Origin: Pollutiaquabacter aromativorans
Lineage (GTDB): Bacteria > Bacteroidota > Bacteroidia > AKYH767-A > 2013-40CM-41-45
Direction: 5' to 3'
DNA: 64,000 nucleotides
Assembly: GCA_049177215.1 (NCBI GenBank)
Contig: CP185379.1
Location: 1,674,001-1,738,000 of the forward strand
The notes under the pieces are model-generated. The model was not told where the DNA came from, ran no database searches, and saw only the letters and a list, made by a program, of their open reading frames with translations. A program made the position numbers and the translations under genes. Within the stretch, counting starts at the first letter, position 1, and the number at the start of each line of letters is the position of its first letter. Below are positions 1-9,224 of this stretch, in pieces.

Positions 1-2
1 AG

Positions 3-116
3 TCACGGGCAGTTCAGCTCAATCCACCTCCAAGTTCCGTGACTCGACAGGAAACCTCGGGTCGCAGCGATGGTTTCCATTCAAACGGTGAAATTTTCTT
101 TTTACCTGGTTTTTAG
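3..116 (+). CDS. C-terminal end of an unidentified gene that begins outside the window
   Basis: One plus-strand frame is open from the left edge to a TAG at 114-116, giving about 37 residues that end in LPGF. A strong intrinsic terminator starts at the stop codon, as expected for the 3' end of a real transcription unit. The peptide is rich in Ser, Pro and Gly and shows no motif I recognise. An aromatic final residue would suit an outer-membrane protein, but that is only a hint. The short open length means it could be chance. Confidence 0.35.
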   Translation, partial: SRAVQLNPPPSSVTRQETSGRSDGFHSNGEIFFLPGF

Positions 117-140
117 CCGGCCAAATTGGCCGGCTTTTTT
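115..140 (+). terminator. Rho-independent terminator
   Basis: An 8-bp GC-rich inverted repeat (AGCCGGCC / GGCCGGCT, loop AAATT) is followed by six T residues. It overlaps the TAG of the partial gene at the left edge and separates it from the convergent gene on the minus strand. Confidence 0.8.
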
Positions 141-206
141 CATTTCAGGCAATACCATTCCTGTCCCGAACCGGTTGGTCCGAGCGCATCATCCAAACGT
201 GATCGT

Positions 207-635
207 TTAGGAAGCCGATTGTTTCCCGCGACCGAGCATGAAGCCCACCGCCGCTCCGATTCCGGAAGCCCAGACGGTATTGGAAACAACATCGACTACC
301 AATCCTACCGGCGATGTGAACAAGTTCATCATCGACATGAACGACAGGTCGACACTGAGGTAGAAGAAGAATCCTACAACAGCAGCGAGCTTCAATCCTG
401 CCACCGGGGTATCAACACCTGTTCGATTACCCAGCCAGGCCAGCAGGAATGCAACACACAGGTTGCTGACGAACATGAGTGCCAGGTTCATCTCGCCTTC
501 CCCTTTCATCAACCCCTCGTAGTGGATCATGTTCTTGTCCATGAAATCCGCGAGGAGAATTCCGAAAAGCAACCATCCCAATAAAAAAGCGACGACTCCG
601 CCAACGATTGCAGCAAGTAATACTTTTGTGTTCAT
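207..635 (-). CDS. Small four-helix inner-membrane protein of unknown function
   Basis: The 142-residue product has four predicted membrane segments (about residues 5-28, 50-68, 80-98 and 112-135). The loop after the first helix is acidic and Met/Lys-rich, and the C-terminus is a short basic tail. There is no signal peptide or catalytic motif. The arrangement resembles small uncharacterised membrane proteins common in Bacteroidota, but I cannot name the family with certainty. The gene stands alone: a terminator from the left neighbour lies 66 bp beyond its stop, and the next gene in the same direction ends 236 bp upstream. The ATG at 635 is the only sensible start because the first helix begins at residue 5. 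Confidence 0.65.
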   Translation of the reverse strand: MNTKVLLAAIVGGVVAFLLGWLLFGILLADFMDKNMIHYEGLMKGEGEMNLALMFVSNLCVAFLLAWLGNRTGVDTPVAGLKLAAVVGFFFYLSVDLSFMSMMNLFTSPVGLVVDVVSNTVWASGIGAAVGFMLGRGKQSAS

Positions 636-871
636 TGGTTTTGGGTTTTAGATCCTACTAAACTAGGATTTACTCACCATTCCACCGAATGAAATTGACA
701 AGGGGCTTAATTCGAAAAAAAAACGCTTTTAAATAGAGCAGTCAGCCCATTTCACAATAAACCATAGCGTAAAATCGGCATCTTGTTCGCCCCACACATC
801 GTGGAATTACACAATAAGGCTCCGGCCGATTTCCTCTGCCTGACAATTCATTTACAAACCGGAGAATAAAT

Positions 872-1789
872 TTATTCCCTGGCCTTCACCATGCCCATGA
901 TCTGTTGCATGGTCCGTTGCATGCCCTCACTGGATCCATCCAGAAAGATCACATTGCCTTTTCCGTATTCCGCGAAATTCTTGATCGCCTCCGTCCACAT
1001 GGAGAACAGGATCACATTCGTATCCAGATTCGCCTGCTTCATCTGCTCCGCTGCCTGGCTCATGCCGCGTGCTACTTCTTCCCGGAACAGGGCCACTCCC
1101 TGACCACGAAGCCGTGCTGCTTCGCGCTCCGCTTCCGCCGCGATCTTGATCGCATTGCCCTCCGCCTCCGCCGCTTTGGTCTTGGTGATCAACAACGCCT
1201 GGCCTTCGTTCTCCGCCGCGGCTTTGAGGTTATTGCTGGCCACCACCTTACTCATACTCTCCATAACCGCCTGATCGAAGGTGATGTCGTTGATCTGAAG
1301 ATCCTGCAAATGATACCCCCACTCTTCCAGCGTATGATCGATGCCGGCTTTTACGTATTCAACGATCTCGCGACGCTGACCCAGGATCTCCGCCTGCTTC
1401 TTGGTTGCCACGTACGAACGGATATTGCCTTCGATCGTCCGCACCATCGCCTGCATCAGGTCCTTCTCACTGATGAACTTGAACGCCACTTTCTTGATCG
1501 TCTCCTCGTTGGAATCCATGACCGAATAGAGCAACATGCTCTTGAAATAGACATTCGCCTGATCCGCGGTAACGGCCTGAAACTCCATCTCCACCGAACG
1601 GTTCTGGATGCTGACGCGGCGATACACCTTTTCAATGATCGGAATCTTGAACCGCAAACCCGGCGCGAGAATGCGTTGATACTTACCGAACAGGGTGATG
1701 ACGGCAATCGTACCCTGATTGACGGTCAGCAGTCCGGAAAAAACGATGATGGCACCGAAGAAGATAAACACAATGGAACCGATTGGCAT
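872..1789 (-). CDS. SPFH/band 7 (prohibitin-like) membrane protein
   Basis: The 305-residue protein has one N-terminal membrane anchor (residues 3-22), then an SPFH domain (about 25-200) with the typical opening VNQGTIAVITLFGKYQRIL and GLRFKIP. A long Ala/Glu-rich coiled-coil segment follows (about 190-250). Family members oligomerise into large rings on the membrane, form lipid microdomains and often hold proteases such as FtsH. The C-terminal part (IKNFAEYGKGNVIFLDGS) is usual for the bacterial stomatin/HflK-like branch. There is no NfeD partner next to it, so it is not the classic stomatin operon. Its exact role here is unknown. Confidence 0.85.
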   Translation of the reverse strand: MPIGSIVFIFFGAIIVFSGLLTVNQGTIAVITLFGKYQRILAPGLRFKIPIIEKVYRRVSIQNRSVEMEFQAVTADQANVYFKSMLLYSVMDSNEETIKKVAFKFISEKDLMQAMVRTIEGNIRSYVATKKQAEILGQRREIVEYVKAGIDHTLEEWGYHLQDLQINDITFDQAVMESMSKVVASNNLKAAAENEGQALLITKTKAAEAEGNAIKIAAEAEREAARLRGQGVALFREEVARGMSQAAEQMKQANLDTNVILFSMWTEAIKNFAEYGKGNVIFLDGSSEGMQRTMQQIMGMVKARE

Positions 1790-1897
1790 AGTCGTGGATT
1801 TAGCTGGGTAAAGTTATCACAAACCGGCTGAGTCCGGATAAAGTTGAAGAAATCGTTTTACGACCTTCCATCCGGCAGTACTGCTCCCCGCAAAGCT

Positions 1898-1905
1898 TAC
1901 CTTTG
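1898..1905 (+). promoter_or_regulatory. Bacteroidota -7 promoter box directly before the aldehyde dehydrogenase
   Basis: TACCTTTG matches the Bacteroidota sigma-factor -7 consensus TAnnTTTG exactly and ends 6 bp before the ATG at 1912. I see no clear TTTG in the -33 region. If it is used, transcription would start at or next to the start codon. It also supports the ATG at 1912 over the in-frame TTG at 1903, which lies inside the box. Confidence 0.4.
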
Positions 1906-1911
1906 GTTTCG

Positions 1912-3315
1912 ATGCCGCTGACTACCGGAGAATTCGAAGTGTTTCGTTCGGGCGCCCGTAACTACAGGCGAAAACCGATCACTGTCCGATTAAAGTACCT
2001 GTCAGCGCTGGAAGAATGGATCCTCGAAAATCTTCCGGTTATCCGAAAGGCGCTTTCCGACGACCTTGGTAAACCGGCAATGGAGAGCGACCTGACCGAA
2101 GCATACGGAGTACTGGGTGAGATCCGGCATGCAAGGTCCCGCTTGCCCGAATGGATGGCCGATCAACCGGTGGGTACGCCACTCTCCATGATCGGGACAC
2201 GTGCCTGGAGTTGTCAGGAACCGAAAGGGGTTTGTTTATTGATCGGCCCGTGGAACTTCCCATTCCTGTTGATGGTCGGACCGCTTGTCAGCGCTTTGGC
2301 CGCCGGCAATGCAGCCATACTGAAACCTTCCGAGTTCGCCCCCGCTACCGGACGACTGCTGGCACAAATGGTCGCGGCCGTCTTCCCTGCCGATCTTGTT
2401 TGTGTAAAGGAAGGTGATCATACCGTCTCCGAGCAGTTATTGACCCTGCCGTTCGATCATGTATTCTTTACCGGAAGCGCCCGGGTGGGCAAGATCGTGC
2501 ACGCTGCAGCAGCTCAGTTAAATGCATCCGTAACCCTGGAACTCGGCGGGCAGTGTCCGGTGATCGTTTGCGCGGATGCCAACCTGGAAGATGCGGCAAG
2601 AAAGATCGTCGCTGCCAAATTTTTCAACTGCGGGCAAGCCTGTGTTGCCCCGGACCACGTTCTGGTGGATGCAAGGGTCTTCGATCCATTCCTGAATATC
2701 CTGCGTGAACAGGTGACGGCGCTCTTTGGCGATTCCCAGCAGATCGAACAATCCCCGGATTATGGCCGACTCATCCACCGGCAACATGCCGAACGCCTGC
2801 ATAAACTCCTGAATGACGCCCTCGCGTCCGGTGCGGTGCTTCGACTCGGCGGAATATCACGTCCGGAACAGCGATTCATGGCCCCGACCATCATCACCGG
2901 AACAGCGTCAAGCATGCGCATCCGGCAGGAAGAAATTTTCGGGCCGATACTGCCGGTGGAACCATTCGAATCGCTGGAAACGGCTTTGTTGGAATCGGGA
3001 GGTCAGGACATTCCGCTTGCAGTCTACGCGTTCACCCGCAGCCGCACCAACCTTGAATTGATCCGGGATGAACGGAGGTCGGGAGCTTTGTTGTGGAACG
3101 ATTGCGCCGTTCACTTCCTGCATCCCGGATTACCCTTCGGTGGTCTTCAGGGAAGCGGACTCGGTCGCGCACACGGACATGCCGGCTTTTTGACGTTCAG
3201 CAACCAGCGCTCCATTTTGAAACAGCGGATCGGCTGGACCGGTATTCGCTTGTTCTATCCGCCCTACTCGCGCCTCAAGCGTCGGCTTGCCGACTTGTTG
3301 CTTCGCTGGTTCTGA
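1912..3315 (+). CDS. NAD(P)-dependent aldehyde dehydrogenase, class 3-like
   Basis: The 467-residue enzyme would oxidise an aldehyde to the carboxylic acid. The general-base Glu sits in LELGGQCP (about residue 210) and the nucleophilic Cys in FFNCGQACVAP (about 244). The 34-residue spacing between them is the one expected for the superfamily. The cofactor segment GPWNFPF and ILKPSE are intact, and a GSARVGKI segment is present. The C-terminus has a YPPYS motif and a basic, hydrophobic tail, typical of class 3 (fatty) aldehyde dehydrogenases that lie on membranes. An in-frame TTG nine bases upstream is a less likely start. It is transcribed alone, before a possible operator and the next reductase. 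Confidence 0.88.
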   Translation: MPLTTGEFEVFRSGARNYRRKPITVRLKYLSALEEWILENLPVIRKALSDDLGKPAMESDLTEAYGVLGEIRHARSRLPEWMADQPVGTPLSMIGTRAWSCQEPKGVCLLIGPWNFPFLLMVGPLVSALAAGNAAILKPSEFAPATGRLLAQMVAAVFPADLVCVKEGDHTVSEQLLTLPFDHVFFTGSARVGKIVHAAAAQLNASVTLELGGQCPVIVCADANLEDAARKIVAAKFFNCGQACVAPDHVLVDARVFDPFLNILREQVTALFGDSQQIEQSPDYGRLIHRQHAERLHKLLNDALASGAVLRLGGISRPEQRFMAPTIITGTASSMRIRQEEIFGPILPVEPFESLETALLESGGQDIPLAVYAFTRSRTNLELIRDERRSGALLWNDCAVHFLHPGLPFGGLQGSGLGRAHGHAGFLTFSNQRSILKQRIGWTGIRLFYPPYSRLKRRLADLLLRWF

Positions 3316-3339
3316 GAAAAACAGGTTGCAGGTGCCTGT

Positions 3340-3380
3340 TACTATCCTTTTTGACTATTACTTTCTATTAAGATAGTAAT
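3340..3380. promoter_or_regulatory. Possible operator: interrupted palindrome upstream of the reductase gene
   Basis: A near-perfect 10-bp inverted repeat, ATTACTTTCT-ATTA-AGATAGTAAT, lies at 3357-3380. A further TTACTATC half-site about 10 bp upstream can also pair with GATAGTAA. The palindrome sits just before a near-consensus -7 box (TATCCTTG, 3394-3401), so a bound regulator would cover the -33 region. The ACTAT/ATAGT half-sites recall HxlR-type (YodB-like) boxes. No regulator gene is adjacent. Confidence 0.4.
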
Positions 3381-3433
3381 ATGAAGGAAATGTTATCCTT
3401 GCCAACTTTGTCATCTTCCAACTCAGTCAATCC

Positions 3434-4051
3434 ATGAACATTGCCATTATTGGTAGCGGAAACGTAGGCGGAGCCCTGGCTTCCCGTTGGGCCGCAAAAG
3501 GACATCGCATCTTCCTTGGTGTACGCGATCCACAGCATTTCAAAGGCCAGGCGCTGACCGAATTGCCTGCCGTAGCCGTCTTTACCATTCCGGAGGCAGT
3601 CCGTCAGAGCGAGGCAATCCTACTGGCGACACCCGCTACCGCCGCAATAGAGGTGGCACAATCGCTGGGCGACACAGCCGGCAAGGTCATCCTTGATGCG
3701 ATGAACGTCGTGATGGGGCGCGGTCCGCAAGGATTTTCGAATACGGCTGACGCCATCCTGGCTCATACTGCCAGCCGGGATGTGGTGAAGTGTTTCAATA
3801 CGACCGGTTTTAACAACATGAAAGACCCCATCTACCAAGGCATGCCGATCGATCTCTTCATGGCGGGCGACAGCGCCCGGGGAAAAGCGATTGCTCGTCA
3901 ACTGGCAATCGACGCCGGATTCGCGGAATGCTATGATGCAGGTGGCAACGATAAGTTCCAACTGATGGAGCAATTCGCCTTTTTTTGGATCAATCTCGCG
4001 ATGATGCAGGGACTCGGCAGGGAAATCGGATTCAAGCTCCTCAGGCGTTGA
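3434..4051 (+). CDS. NADPH-dependent reductase of the F420/NADP oxidoreductase fold
   Basis: The 205-residue protein starts with a Rossmann nucleotide-binding loop (IIGSGNVGGALA, residues 5-16) and keeps the family segments LLATPA and VKCFNTTGF. The fold is shared by F420H2:NADP oxidoreductases and many NADP-binding proteins that do not use F420. Bacteroidota generally lack F420, so a different NAD(P)-linked role is more likely. It is preceded by a palindromic site and a near-consensus promoter, which suggests inducible expression, perhaps by electrophiles or aldehydes. The downstream SDR gene is convergent. Confidence 0.75.
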   Translation: MNIAIIGSGNVGGALASRWAAKGHRIFLGVRDPQHFKGQALTELPAVAVFTIPEAVRQSEAILLATPATAAIEVAQSLGDTAGKVILDAMNVVMGRGPQGFSNTADAILAHTASRDVVKCFNTTGFNNMKDPIYQGMPIDLFMAGDSARGKAIARQLAIDAGFAECYDAGGNDKFQLMEQFAFFWINLAMMQGLGREIGFKLLRR

Positions 4052-4072
4052 AGTAGCTTTCCCTGAATCGGA

Positions 4073-4831
4073 TCAGTAGGCCGTCCATCCGCCATCGGCG
4101 GTCAACACAGCTCCATTGACAAAACTGGAAGCGTCGGAGACCAGGAACAGTGCCGTTCGGGCGATCTCCTCCGGCTCCCCCATCCGGGGCATGGTACCCA
4201 TGCCCGGAAGGCTGCGCTCATAGCCGAACGGATCCGGATGCATATCACGGCCGATGTTGGTATTCACACCACCGGGCGCGATCGCGTTGCAGCGTATTCC
4301 CTTTTGGGCATAGACGTATCCAATGTTCTTCGTCAGACCGATCACAGCGTGCTTGGAAGTAGTATAAGCAGCTCCGGCCCGCGCTCCGTGGAGCCCGCCG
4401 ACGGACGCGATATTCAGGATCACCCCTTTACCTTGTTTTAACATGATCGGTATCGCTGCGCGGCAAGCGTAAAAGGGTCCGTCCAGGTTAATGCGGAGCA
4501 CCTTGTTCCAGACATCATTTGAAACATGCTCGACCGGGTGAAAGTCATCCATGACGCCGGCATTGTTCACCAGAATGTCGACACTACCGAAATGCTCCAT
4601 CGCTCCCGCAATCAGGGACCGGATATCCGACTCCAGGCTGACATTACACGGAATGCCGATAGCCGTACCACCGGATTGGCGAATGGACTCGACTACCGTG
4701 TCCAGTTCCGCCTGATGAAGATCCGCTGCCACCACCCTGGCACCTTCTGCAGCGAATAAAATGGCCATGGCCTTACCCATTCCGGAAGCGGCTCCGGTAA
4801 TGATCGCGGTTTGATTGGACAATTGATTCAT
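4073..4831 (-). CDS. Short-chain dehydrogenase/reductase (SDR)
   Basis: The 252-residue classical SDR has the cofactor motif TGAASGMG (residues 12-19), the NNAGV motif, a catalytic Ser in LNIASVGG and the YTTSK active-site pair. A C-terminal PGGVNTNI segment and a closing VLTADGGWTAY complete the family pattern. Members reduce ketones or oxidise alcohols with NAD(P)H. Substrate cannot be read from sequence; 3-oxoacyl-ACP reductase-like or glucose dehydrogenase-like activities are both possible. It stands alone and converges with the reductase gene on the plus strand, with 21 bp between stops. Confidence 0.87.
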   Translation of the reverse strand: MNQLSNQTAIITGAASGMGKAMAILFAAEGARVVAADLHQAELDTVVESIRQSGGTAIGIPCNVSLESDIRSLIAGAMEHFGSVDILVNNAGVMDDFHPVEHVSNDVWNKVLRINLDGPFYACRAAIPIMLKQGKGVILNIASVGGLHGARAGAAYTTSKHAVIGLTKNIGYVYAQKGIRCNAIAPGGVNTNIGRDMHPDPFGYERSLPGMGTMPRMGEPEEIARTALFLVSDASSFVNGAVLTADGGWTAY

Positions 4832-5003
4832 ACGATTTGTGGTTTAATTTCAAGTTTGAGACTTGTCACGTACAATTCAACTACAAAGTGACAACTATTT
4901 CATTATTCCCACCATGACGACTATCAGAAAATCCCCCAATGATCTAAATTTACGGAAAGATGACTAGCACATTTTGTGGGGAAAAAACTGAAGGGATATT
5001 TGT

Positions 5004-6224
5004 ATGACCTCTGCGATCCTGATTACGTTTTGCTGCCTGTTTCTTCTGGCTTACATCTTTGATCTAACCGCAGGACGGTCTCGGATCCCTTCAGTCATAC
5101 TCTTACTGTTGACTGGTTGGCTCGTCCGCCACCTCGTTTCGTGGTTGCATATCCAGTTACCTGAATTATCTCCCTTACTACCGGTTATTGGAACCATCGG
5201 TCTGATCATGATCGTTTTAGAAGGTTCGCTTGAATTGGAGTTGAACCATCAGAAGCGATCATTGATCATGCGTTCATTCCTCGTCGCGCTCATCCCGATG
5301 ATGTTGATGGCGGGAGTCCTGACCTGGTGGTTCCAGTATCAGGAAGGAGGTTCCCTTCGGAATCACCTGTTGAATGTCCTTCCACTTTGCGTTATCAGCA
5401 GCGCCGTGGCAATTCCCAGTGTCCGTCTATTCTCGAAAACAGAACGGGAATTCGTCACCTACGAGAGCAGCTTTTCAGACATTCTTGGAGTTACATTCTT
5501 CAATTTCATTTCCATTAACCAGGAATTGACATTCGGTGCATTTGGCTACTTCGCGCTTGATCTCGTGTTTATTATCGCCATCTCGGTCGTAGCAACATTA
5601 TTACTGTCGATTCTGCTCAGCCGGATCGGCCATCATGTAAAATTCGTTCCAATAATGCTCATGGTGCTGCTGATTTATGGCATCACAAAAAGCCTGCATC
5701 TTCCAGGATTGATCTTCGTCATGATTTTCGGATTGTTTGTAGGAAATTTTAACAAATTGACTCGATACTCCTGGGCGGAATATTTCAGACCGCAATCACT
5801 CTTAAGTGAAGCGCATCGCTTTCGGGAAATCACGGGAGAGGGGGCCTTTCTGATCCGGGCATCCTTCTTCATCTTGTTCGGTTTTCTGATCGATGACAAA
5901 GGATTACTGAATGTCGATACGTTGTTGCAGTCCGGAATTGTGGTCGGGGTAATCTTCAGTATCAGGGCAGTCCTACTCCTCCTCACCGGATTGTCGCTTC
6001 GCCCTCTGCTATTCATCGCTCCAAGAGGCCTTATCACCATCTTGCTCTTCCTCTCGATCTTGCCAGATGAAAAGACGGGCAGCATCAGTCAGTCATTGCT
6101 GCTCCAGGTTATTCTGCTCTCCGCATTGATCATGACCCTCGGGACCCTCCTCGGCAGCCGAAAACACAGACGAACCTCGAGTATTCCGGAGCCAGACGAA
6201 AATAAATCAATCTTGAATCCTTAG
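5004..6224 (+). CDS. Cation:proton antiporter of the CPA superfamily
   Basis: The 406-residue protein has about 11-12 hydrophobic helices through the whole length and a short charged C-terminal tail. ESSFSDILG (about residues 153-161) carries the helix-breaking acidic residue expected at the ion-binding site of Na+/H+ exchangers, and APRGLITI near the end is the typical conserved segment of NhaP-type antiporters. It lacks a TrkA regulatory domain. The likely role is exchange of Na+ or K+ for protons at the inner membrane. A GATATTTG box ends one base before the ATG. The downstream binding-protein gene begins 12 bp after its stop. Confidence 0.85.
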   Translation: MTSAILITFCCLFLLAYIFDLTAGRSRIPSVILLLLTGWLVRHLVSWLHIQLPELSPLLPVIGTIGLIMIVLEGSLELELNHQKRSLIMRSFLVALIPMMLMAGVLTWWFQYQEGGSLRNHLLNVLPLCVISSAVAIPSVRLFSKTEREFVTYESSFSDILGVTFFNFISINQELTFGAFGYFALDLVFIIAISVVATLLLSILLSRIGHHVKFVPIMLMVLLIYGITKSLHLPGLIFVMIFGLFVGNFNKLTRYSWAEYFRPQSLLSEAHRFREITGEGAFLIRASFFILFGFLIDDKGLLNVDTLLQSGIVVGVIFSIRAVLLLLTGLSLRPLLFIAPRGLITILLFLSILPDEKTGSISQSLLLQVILLSALIMTLGTLLGSRKHRRTSSIPEPDENKSILNP

Positions 6225-6236
6225 CTTGCATCCGCT

Positions 6237-8033
6237 ATGCGTGTTGCATTTTTTCTGGCAATCTTGTTGGCAGCATCCTGTCAGGACATTGTCCGGCAGG
6301 AAAACCAACGCCCGGTGTACGGGACCGTTCGTTTACCGGATGCCGGTCAACCCGCGGCTGACTGGGACACGACCGACCAATTACTGGTACATTTTACGGC
6401 GGAGCCGGACAACCTGCATCCTACCAATGGGACTTCCTCCCAACGGAGCGAGATCAACCTGTACACCCAGGGATACCTGGTCCAGACGGATCTCCGCACG
6501 GGCCAGCTGATGCCGGTTTTGGTAGAACGTCTGCCGGATACCGCGTTGAACGGAACGAGCTTCACCTACCAGCTTCGGAGAGATGTCCGATGGGATGACG
6601 GCTCACCCCTGCAAGTCGACGATGTGGTCTTCACGGCCAAAGCAAACAAATGCTCCCTGACCCTGAATCCGGGTGTGAAGGTCTATTGGCAAAATGTCGC
6701 TTCCGTGGAAGCGGTAACTGGAAGCCCGCGTGCCTTCCGCGTGATTTTAAAGAAGACCAATATTCAAAACGTGGCCTTCCTCAGTGGCTTCCCGATTATG
6801 GAACGTAAATTCCATGACCCCGACAATGTGCTGAAGGAAGTCAGCTTCTCGCAGCTCGAAGATCCGACCTTTGTTTCCTCTGCCTTAACGGAATGGGCAG
6901 CCGAGTTCAACAACGACCGCTATGGTCGGGATCCGAACTTTCTGAACGGTCTTGGGCCGTATAAGGTGAGCCGATGGGAAGCGGGACAATCCATCACGCT
7001 CGAACGGAAAGCACACCATTGGTCTGGAAAACCGGAAGGACCTCAACGTATACTCTTCCGGGTGGTCCGTGATGAAAACGCCCAGGCATTGGAATTCCGC
7101 TCACAGAAACTGGACGTGTCCACCAATTGCTCGATGGGAGCTTTCCTTTCCCTTCAAGCCGATCCGGAACTTCGTAAAAACTATCGATTCGCTGTCTCGC
7201 CCACCTATAATTACACTTATCTCTGCTTCAACATGCGTCCGGACTCAGGCGATCGACCGGCTTTGTTCAATGACGCAGCTACCCGGCGGGCGCTTGCCCT
7301 GATGACACCGGTCGATCGGATCATCAGGCTGATCTATTCGGATTATGCAGGTGCCTGTCACCGGATGTCGGGCAATGTATCGGCCCTGAAGCCGGAGTTT
7401 GACACCACACTCACACCCTTACCATTCGATCCCAGTCGCGGACGGGAAATGCTCCGGCAAGCTGGCTGGCTCGACACGAACGGCGACGGCGTGCTCGAAC
7501 GGACAGTCAATGGCAAGACCGTCCCATTCGAAGCGGAACTTGCTTACCTGAGTGTCAGTCCGGATTGGCGCGACATGGCCAAAGTGATCCGTGACGAATG
7601 GGCACGCGCAGGTATCAAGCTGAACCTGGTTCCGATGGAACTGAAGCGCTTTCAGGAAACGGCCCGCTCCCACCGCTTCGATCTGCTGTTAGGAAGTTGG
7701 TCAGCCACTTCCCTTCCCGAAGACTACGGGCAATTGTGGGGAACCGCTTCCTGGCAGAATCATGGATCCAACTTCAGCGGATTCGGATCGACAGCAACCG
7801 ACGTCTTGATCGATTCGATCCGGCAATCGGTCAGTCTTTCGGATTACTACCGGTATAGCCGCAGCTTGCAACAAACCATCCGGGAGGAACAACCCATGGT
7901 CTTTCTTTATTCTTCCCTGCGCAGGGTCATTGTACATAAACGCTACGAAAACGCGATCATCTTTCCGGAACGTCCCGGCATTCGTCTCGACTCATTGCGT
8001 TTATTCACAAGCACTCGGAAAAACCCTTCCTGA
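6237..8033 (+). CDS. Dipeptide/oligopeptide ABC transporter substrate-binding lipoprotein (SBP family 5)
   Basis: The 598-residue protein has a lipoprotein signal with lipobox LAASC (Cys at residue 15), so it should be anchored to a membrane. The mature part has the family 5 solute-binding pattern: YQLRRDVRWDDGSPLQVDDV, a long two-lobed body and NGLGPYKVSRWEAG. Family members bind peptides, nickel or opines. The two permease genes that follow, with 42 bp and then an overlap, make this an importer operon. No ATPase gene lies in the window, so the complex must borrow ATPases encoded elsewhere. Confidence 0.87.
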   Translation: MRVAFFLAILLAASCQDIVRQENQRPVYGTVRLPDAGQPAADWDTTDQLLVHFTAEPDNLHPTNGTSSQRSEINLYTQGYLVQTDLRTGQLMPVLVERLPDTALNGTSFTYQLRRDVRWDDGSPLQVDDVVFTAKANKCSLTLNPGVKVYWQNVASVEAVTGSPRAFRVILKKTNIQNVAFLSGFPIMERKFHDPDNVLKEVSFSQLEDPTFVSSALTEWAAEFNNDRYGRDPNFLNGLGPYKVSRWEAGQSITLERKAHHWSGKPEGPQRILFRVVRDENAQALEFRSQKLDVSTNCSMGAFLSLQADPELRKNYRFAVSPTYNYTYLCFNMRPDSGDRPALFNDAATRRALALMTPVDRIIRLIYSDYAGACHRMSGNVSALKPEFDTTLTPLPFDPSRGREMLRQAGWLDTNGDGVLERTVNGKTVPFEAELAYLSVSPDWRDMAKVIRDEWARAGIKLNLVPMELKRFQETARSHRFDLLLGSWSATSLPEDYGQLWGTASWQNHGSNFSGFGSTATDVLIDSIRQSVSLSDYYRYSRSLQQTIREEQPMVFLYSSLRRVIVHKRYENAIIFPERPGIRLDSLRLFTSTRKNPS

Positions 8034-8061
8034 CGCCCTCCGGCTGATCGTAGTGGCCGGT

Positions 8062-8069
8062 TATCTTTG
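8062..8069 (+). promoter_or_regulatory. Exact -7 promoter box just before the DppB-like permease
   Basis: TATCTTTG matches TAnnTTTG and ends 6 bp before the ATG at 8076. It would allow an internal, nearly leaderless transcript for the two permease genes. The in-frame TTG at 8067 is part of this box, which favours the ATG at 8076. No clear -33 TTTG is seen. Confidence 0.35.
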
Positions 8070-8075
8070 AAATCG

Positions 8076-9224
8076 ATGGGGCGCTTCCTGTTTCGTCGTC
8101 TGTTGTCGGGTTGCCTGGTGATGCTGGGCCTTTTGCTGCTTGCCTTCGTGTTGCAGAACGCGCTGCCCGGTGATCCGACGGATCAGTGGTTCCGGGAAAA
8201 TGACAATTCCGCGAGTACACAGCAGGAAAGGGCGGCCTGGCGTCAACGGCTTGGACTGGATCTTCCTGTCTTCTATCTCACACTCGGAACCCTTGCGGAT
8301 CATTCGAAAACCGCTACTCCCCCGACACTGCGTGACCTAACCGATTCGAATTGGCGTCACCATGTTCCCGTACTACAGTGGCACCCTGACAATCGTTTTC
8401 ACCGTTGGCTGTTCGGTGATGCCGCTTTCTCGCGCGGTATCATACGGGGCGACTTCGGCATATCCTGGAATTCGCGACAACCCGTCGCCGATCTGCTTTC
8501 ACATCGCATCGGCTGGTCCATCTTGCTGACCTTCATTTCCCTGATGCTCGCTTATCTGTTGAGTTATCCGGTAGCCCTGCGTGCTGTTCAATACCCCGGC
8601 TCACGGTTCGACCATTTCTTCACTCGACTGCGACACATCTGCCTTTCACTGCCGGTGTTCTGGGTCGGCGGAATGCTCTTGCTGTTGCTGGCAAATCCTT
8701 CCATCGTGCAAATCTTTCCGGTCACCGGTGTTTCGCCTGCCGGCGGATGGCCGGCATCCGCTTCCTGGATTTCACGATTGTACGGCACGATTCCCTACCT
8801 CATCCTGCCGACTGTATCCTATTGCTATGGCAGTTGGGCATTTCTCACCGGTCAATTCCGAGAGACACTTTTCCGAGAAATGCAGTCCGATTATTTCAAG
8901 ACCGCGCTTGCAAAAGGACTCGATCAGAAAAAAGCCCTCTACGTCCACGCGTTTCGCAACACCTGGATCCAGGCCTTCGCACTTTTTGGCTTCGCCTTCC
9001 CGGCAGCAATCGGAGGTTCCATCGTCATTGAGTCCATCTTTGGAATTCCGGGGATGGGATTCACGATCTACGAAGCGATCGATGCACGCGACTTTCCGGT
9101 CATGAATGCGGTCTTTCTGCTGAGCGGATTGTTTACGCTGATCGGGCTCCTGATCTCCGACCTGCTCGTGTATCGTTCCGACCCCCGGATTCATTCGCCT
9201 TCAACTTCAAGCACGGTATCATGA
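8076..9224 (+). CDS. ABC transporter permease, DppB/OppB type
   Basis: The 382-residue inner-membrane protein has a first helix at about residues 7-26, a large periplasmic insert of roughly 110 residues, then five helices. The cytoplasmic coupling loop for the ATPase is visible as ALAKGLDQKKALYVHAFRN, and the closing part (ESIFGIPGMGFTIYEAI, DFPVMNAVFLLSG) is diagnostic of DppB-like permeases. It pairs with the DppC-like permease whose ATG overlaps its stop by four bases. The large insert is common in Bacteroidota versions. Confidence 0.9.
   Translation: MGRFLFRRLLSGCLVMLGLLLLAFVLQNALPGDPTDQWFRENDNSASTQQERAAWRQRLGLDLPVFYLTLGTLADHSKTATPPTLRDLTDSNWRHHVPVLQWHPDNRFHRWLFGDAAFSRGIIRGDFGISWNSRQPVADLLSHRIGWSILLTFISLMLAYLLSYPVALRAVQYPGSRFDHFFTRLRHICLSLPVFWVGGMLLLLLANPSIVQIFPVTGVSPAGGWPASASWISRLYGTIPYLILPTVSYCYGSWAFLTGQFRETLFREMQSDYFKTALAKGLDQKKALYVHAFRNTWIQAFALFGFAFPAAIGGSIVIESIFGIPGMGFTIYEAIDARDFPVMNAVFLLSGLFTLIGLLISDLLVYRSDPRIHSPSTSSTVS

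Noticed and set aside
905..1831. A 308-residue open frame on the plus strand
   Set aside because: It lies antisense to the SPFH gene, has no recognisable domain, and its His/Arg/Leu-rich content is what the opposite strand of such a gene gives.
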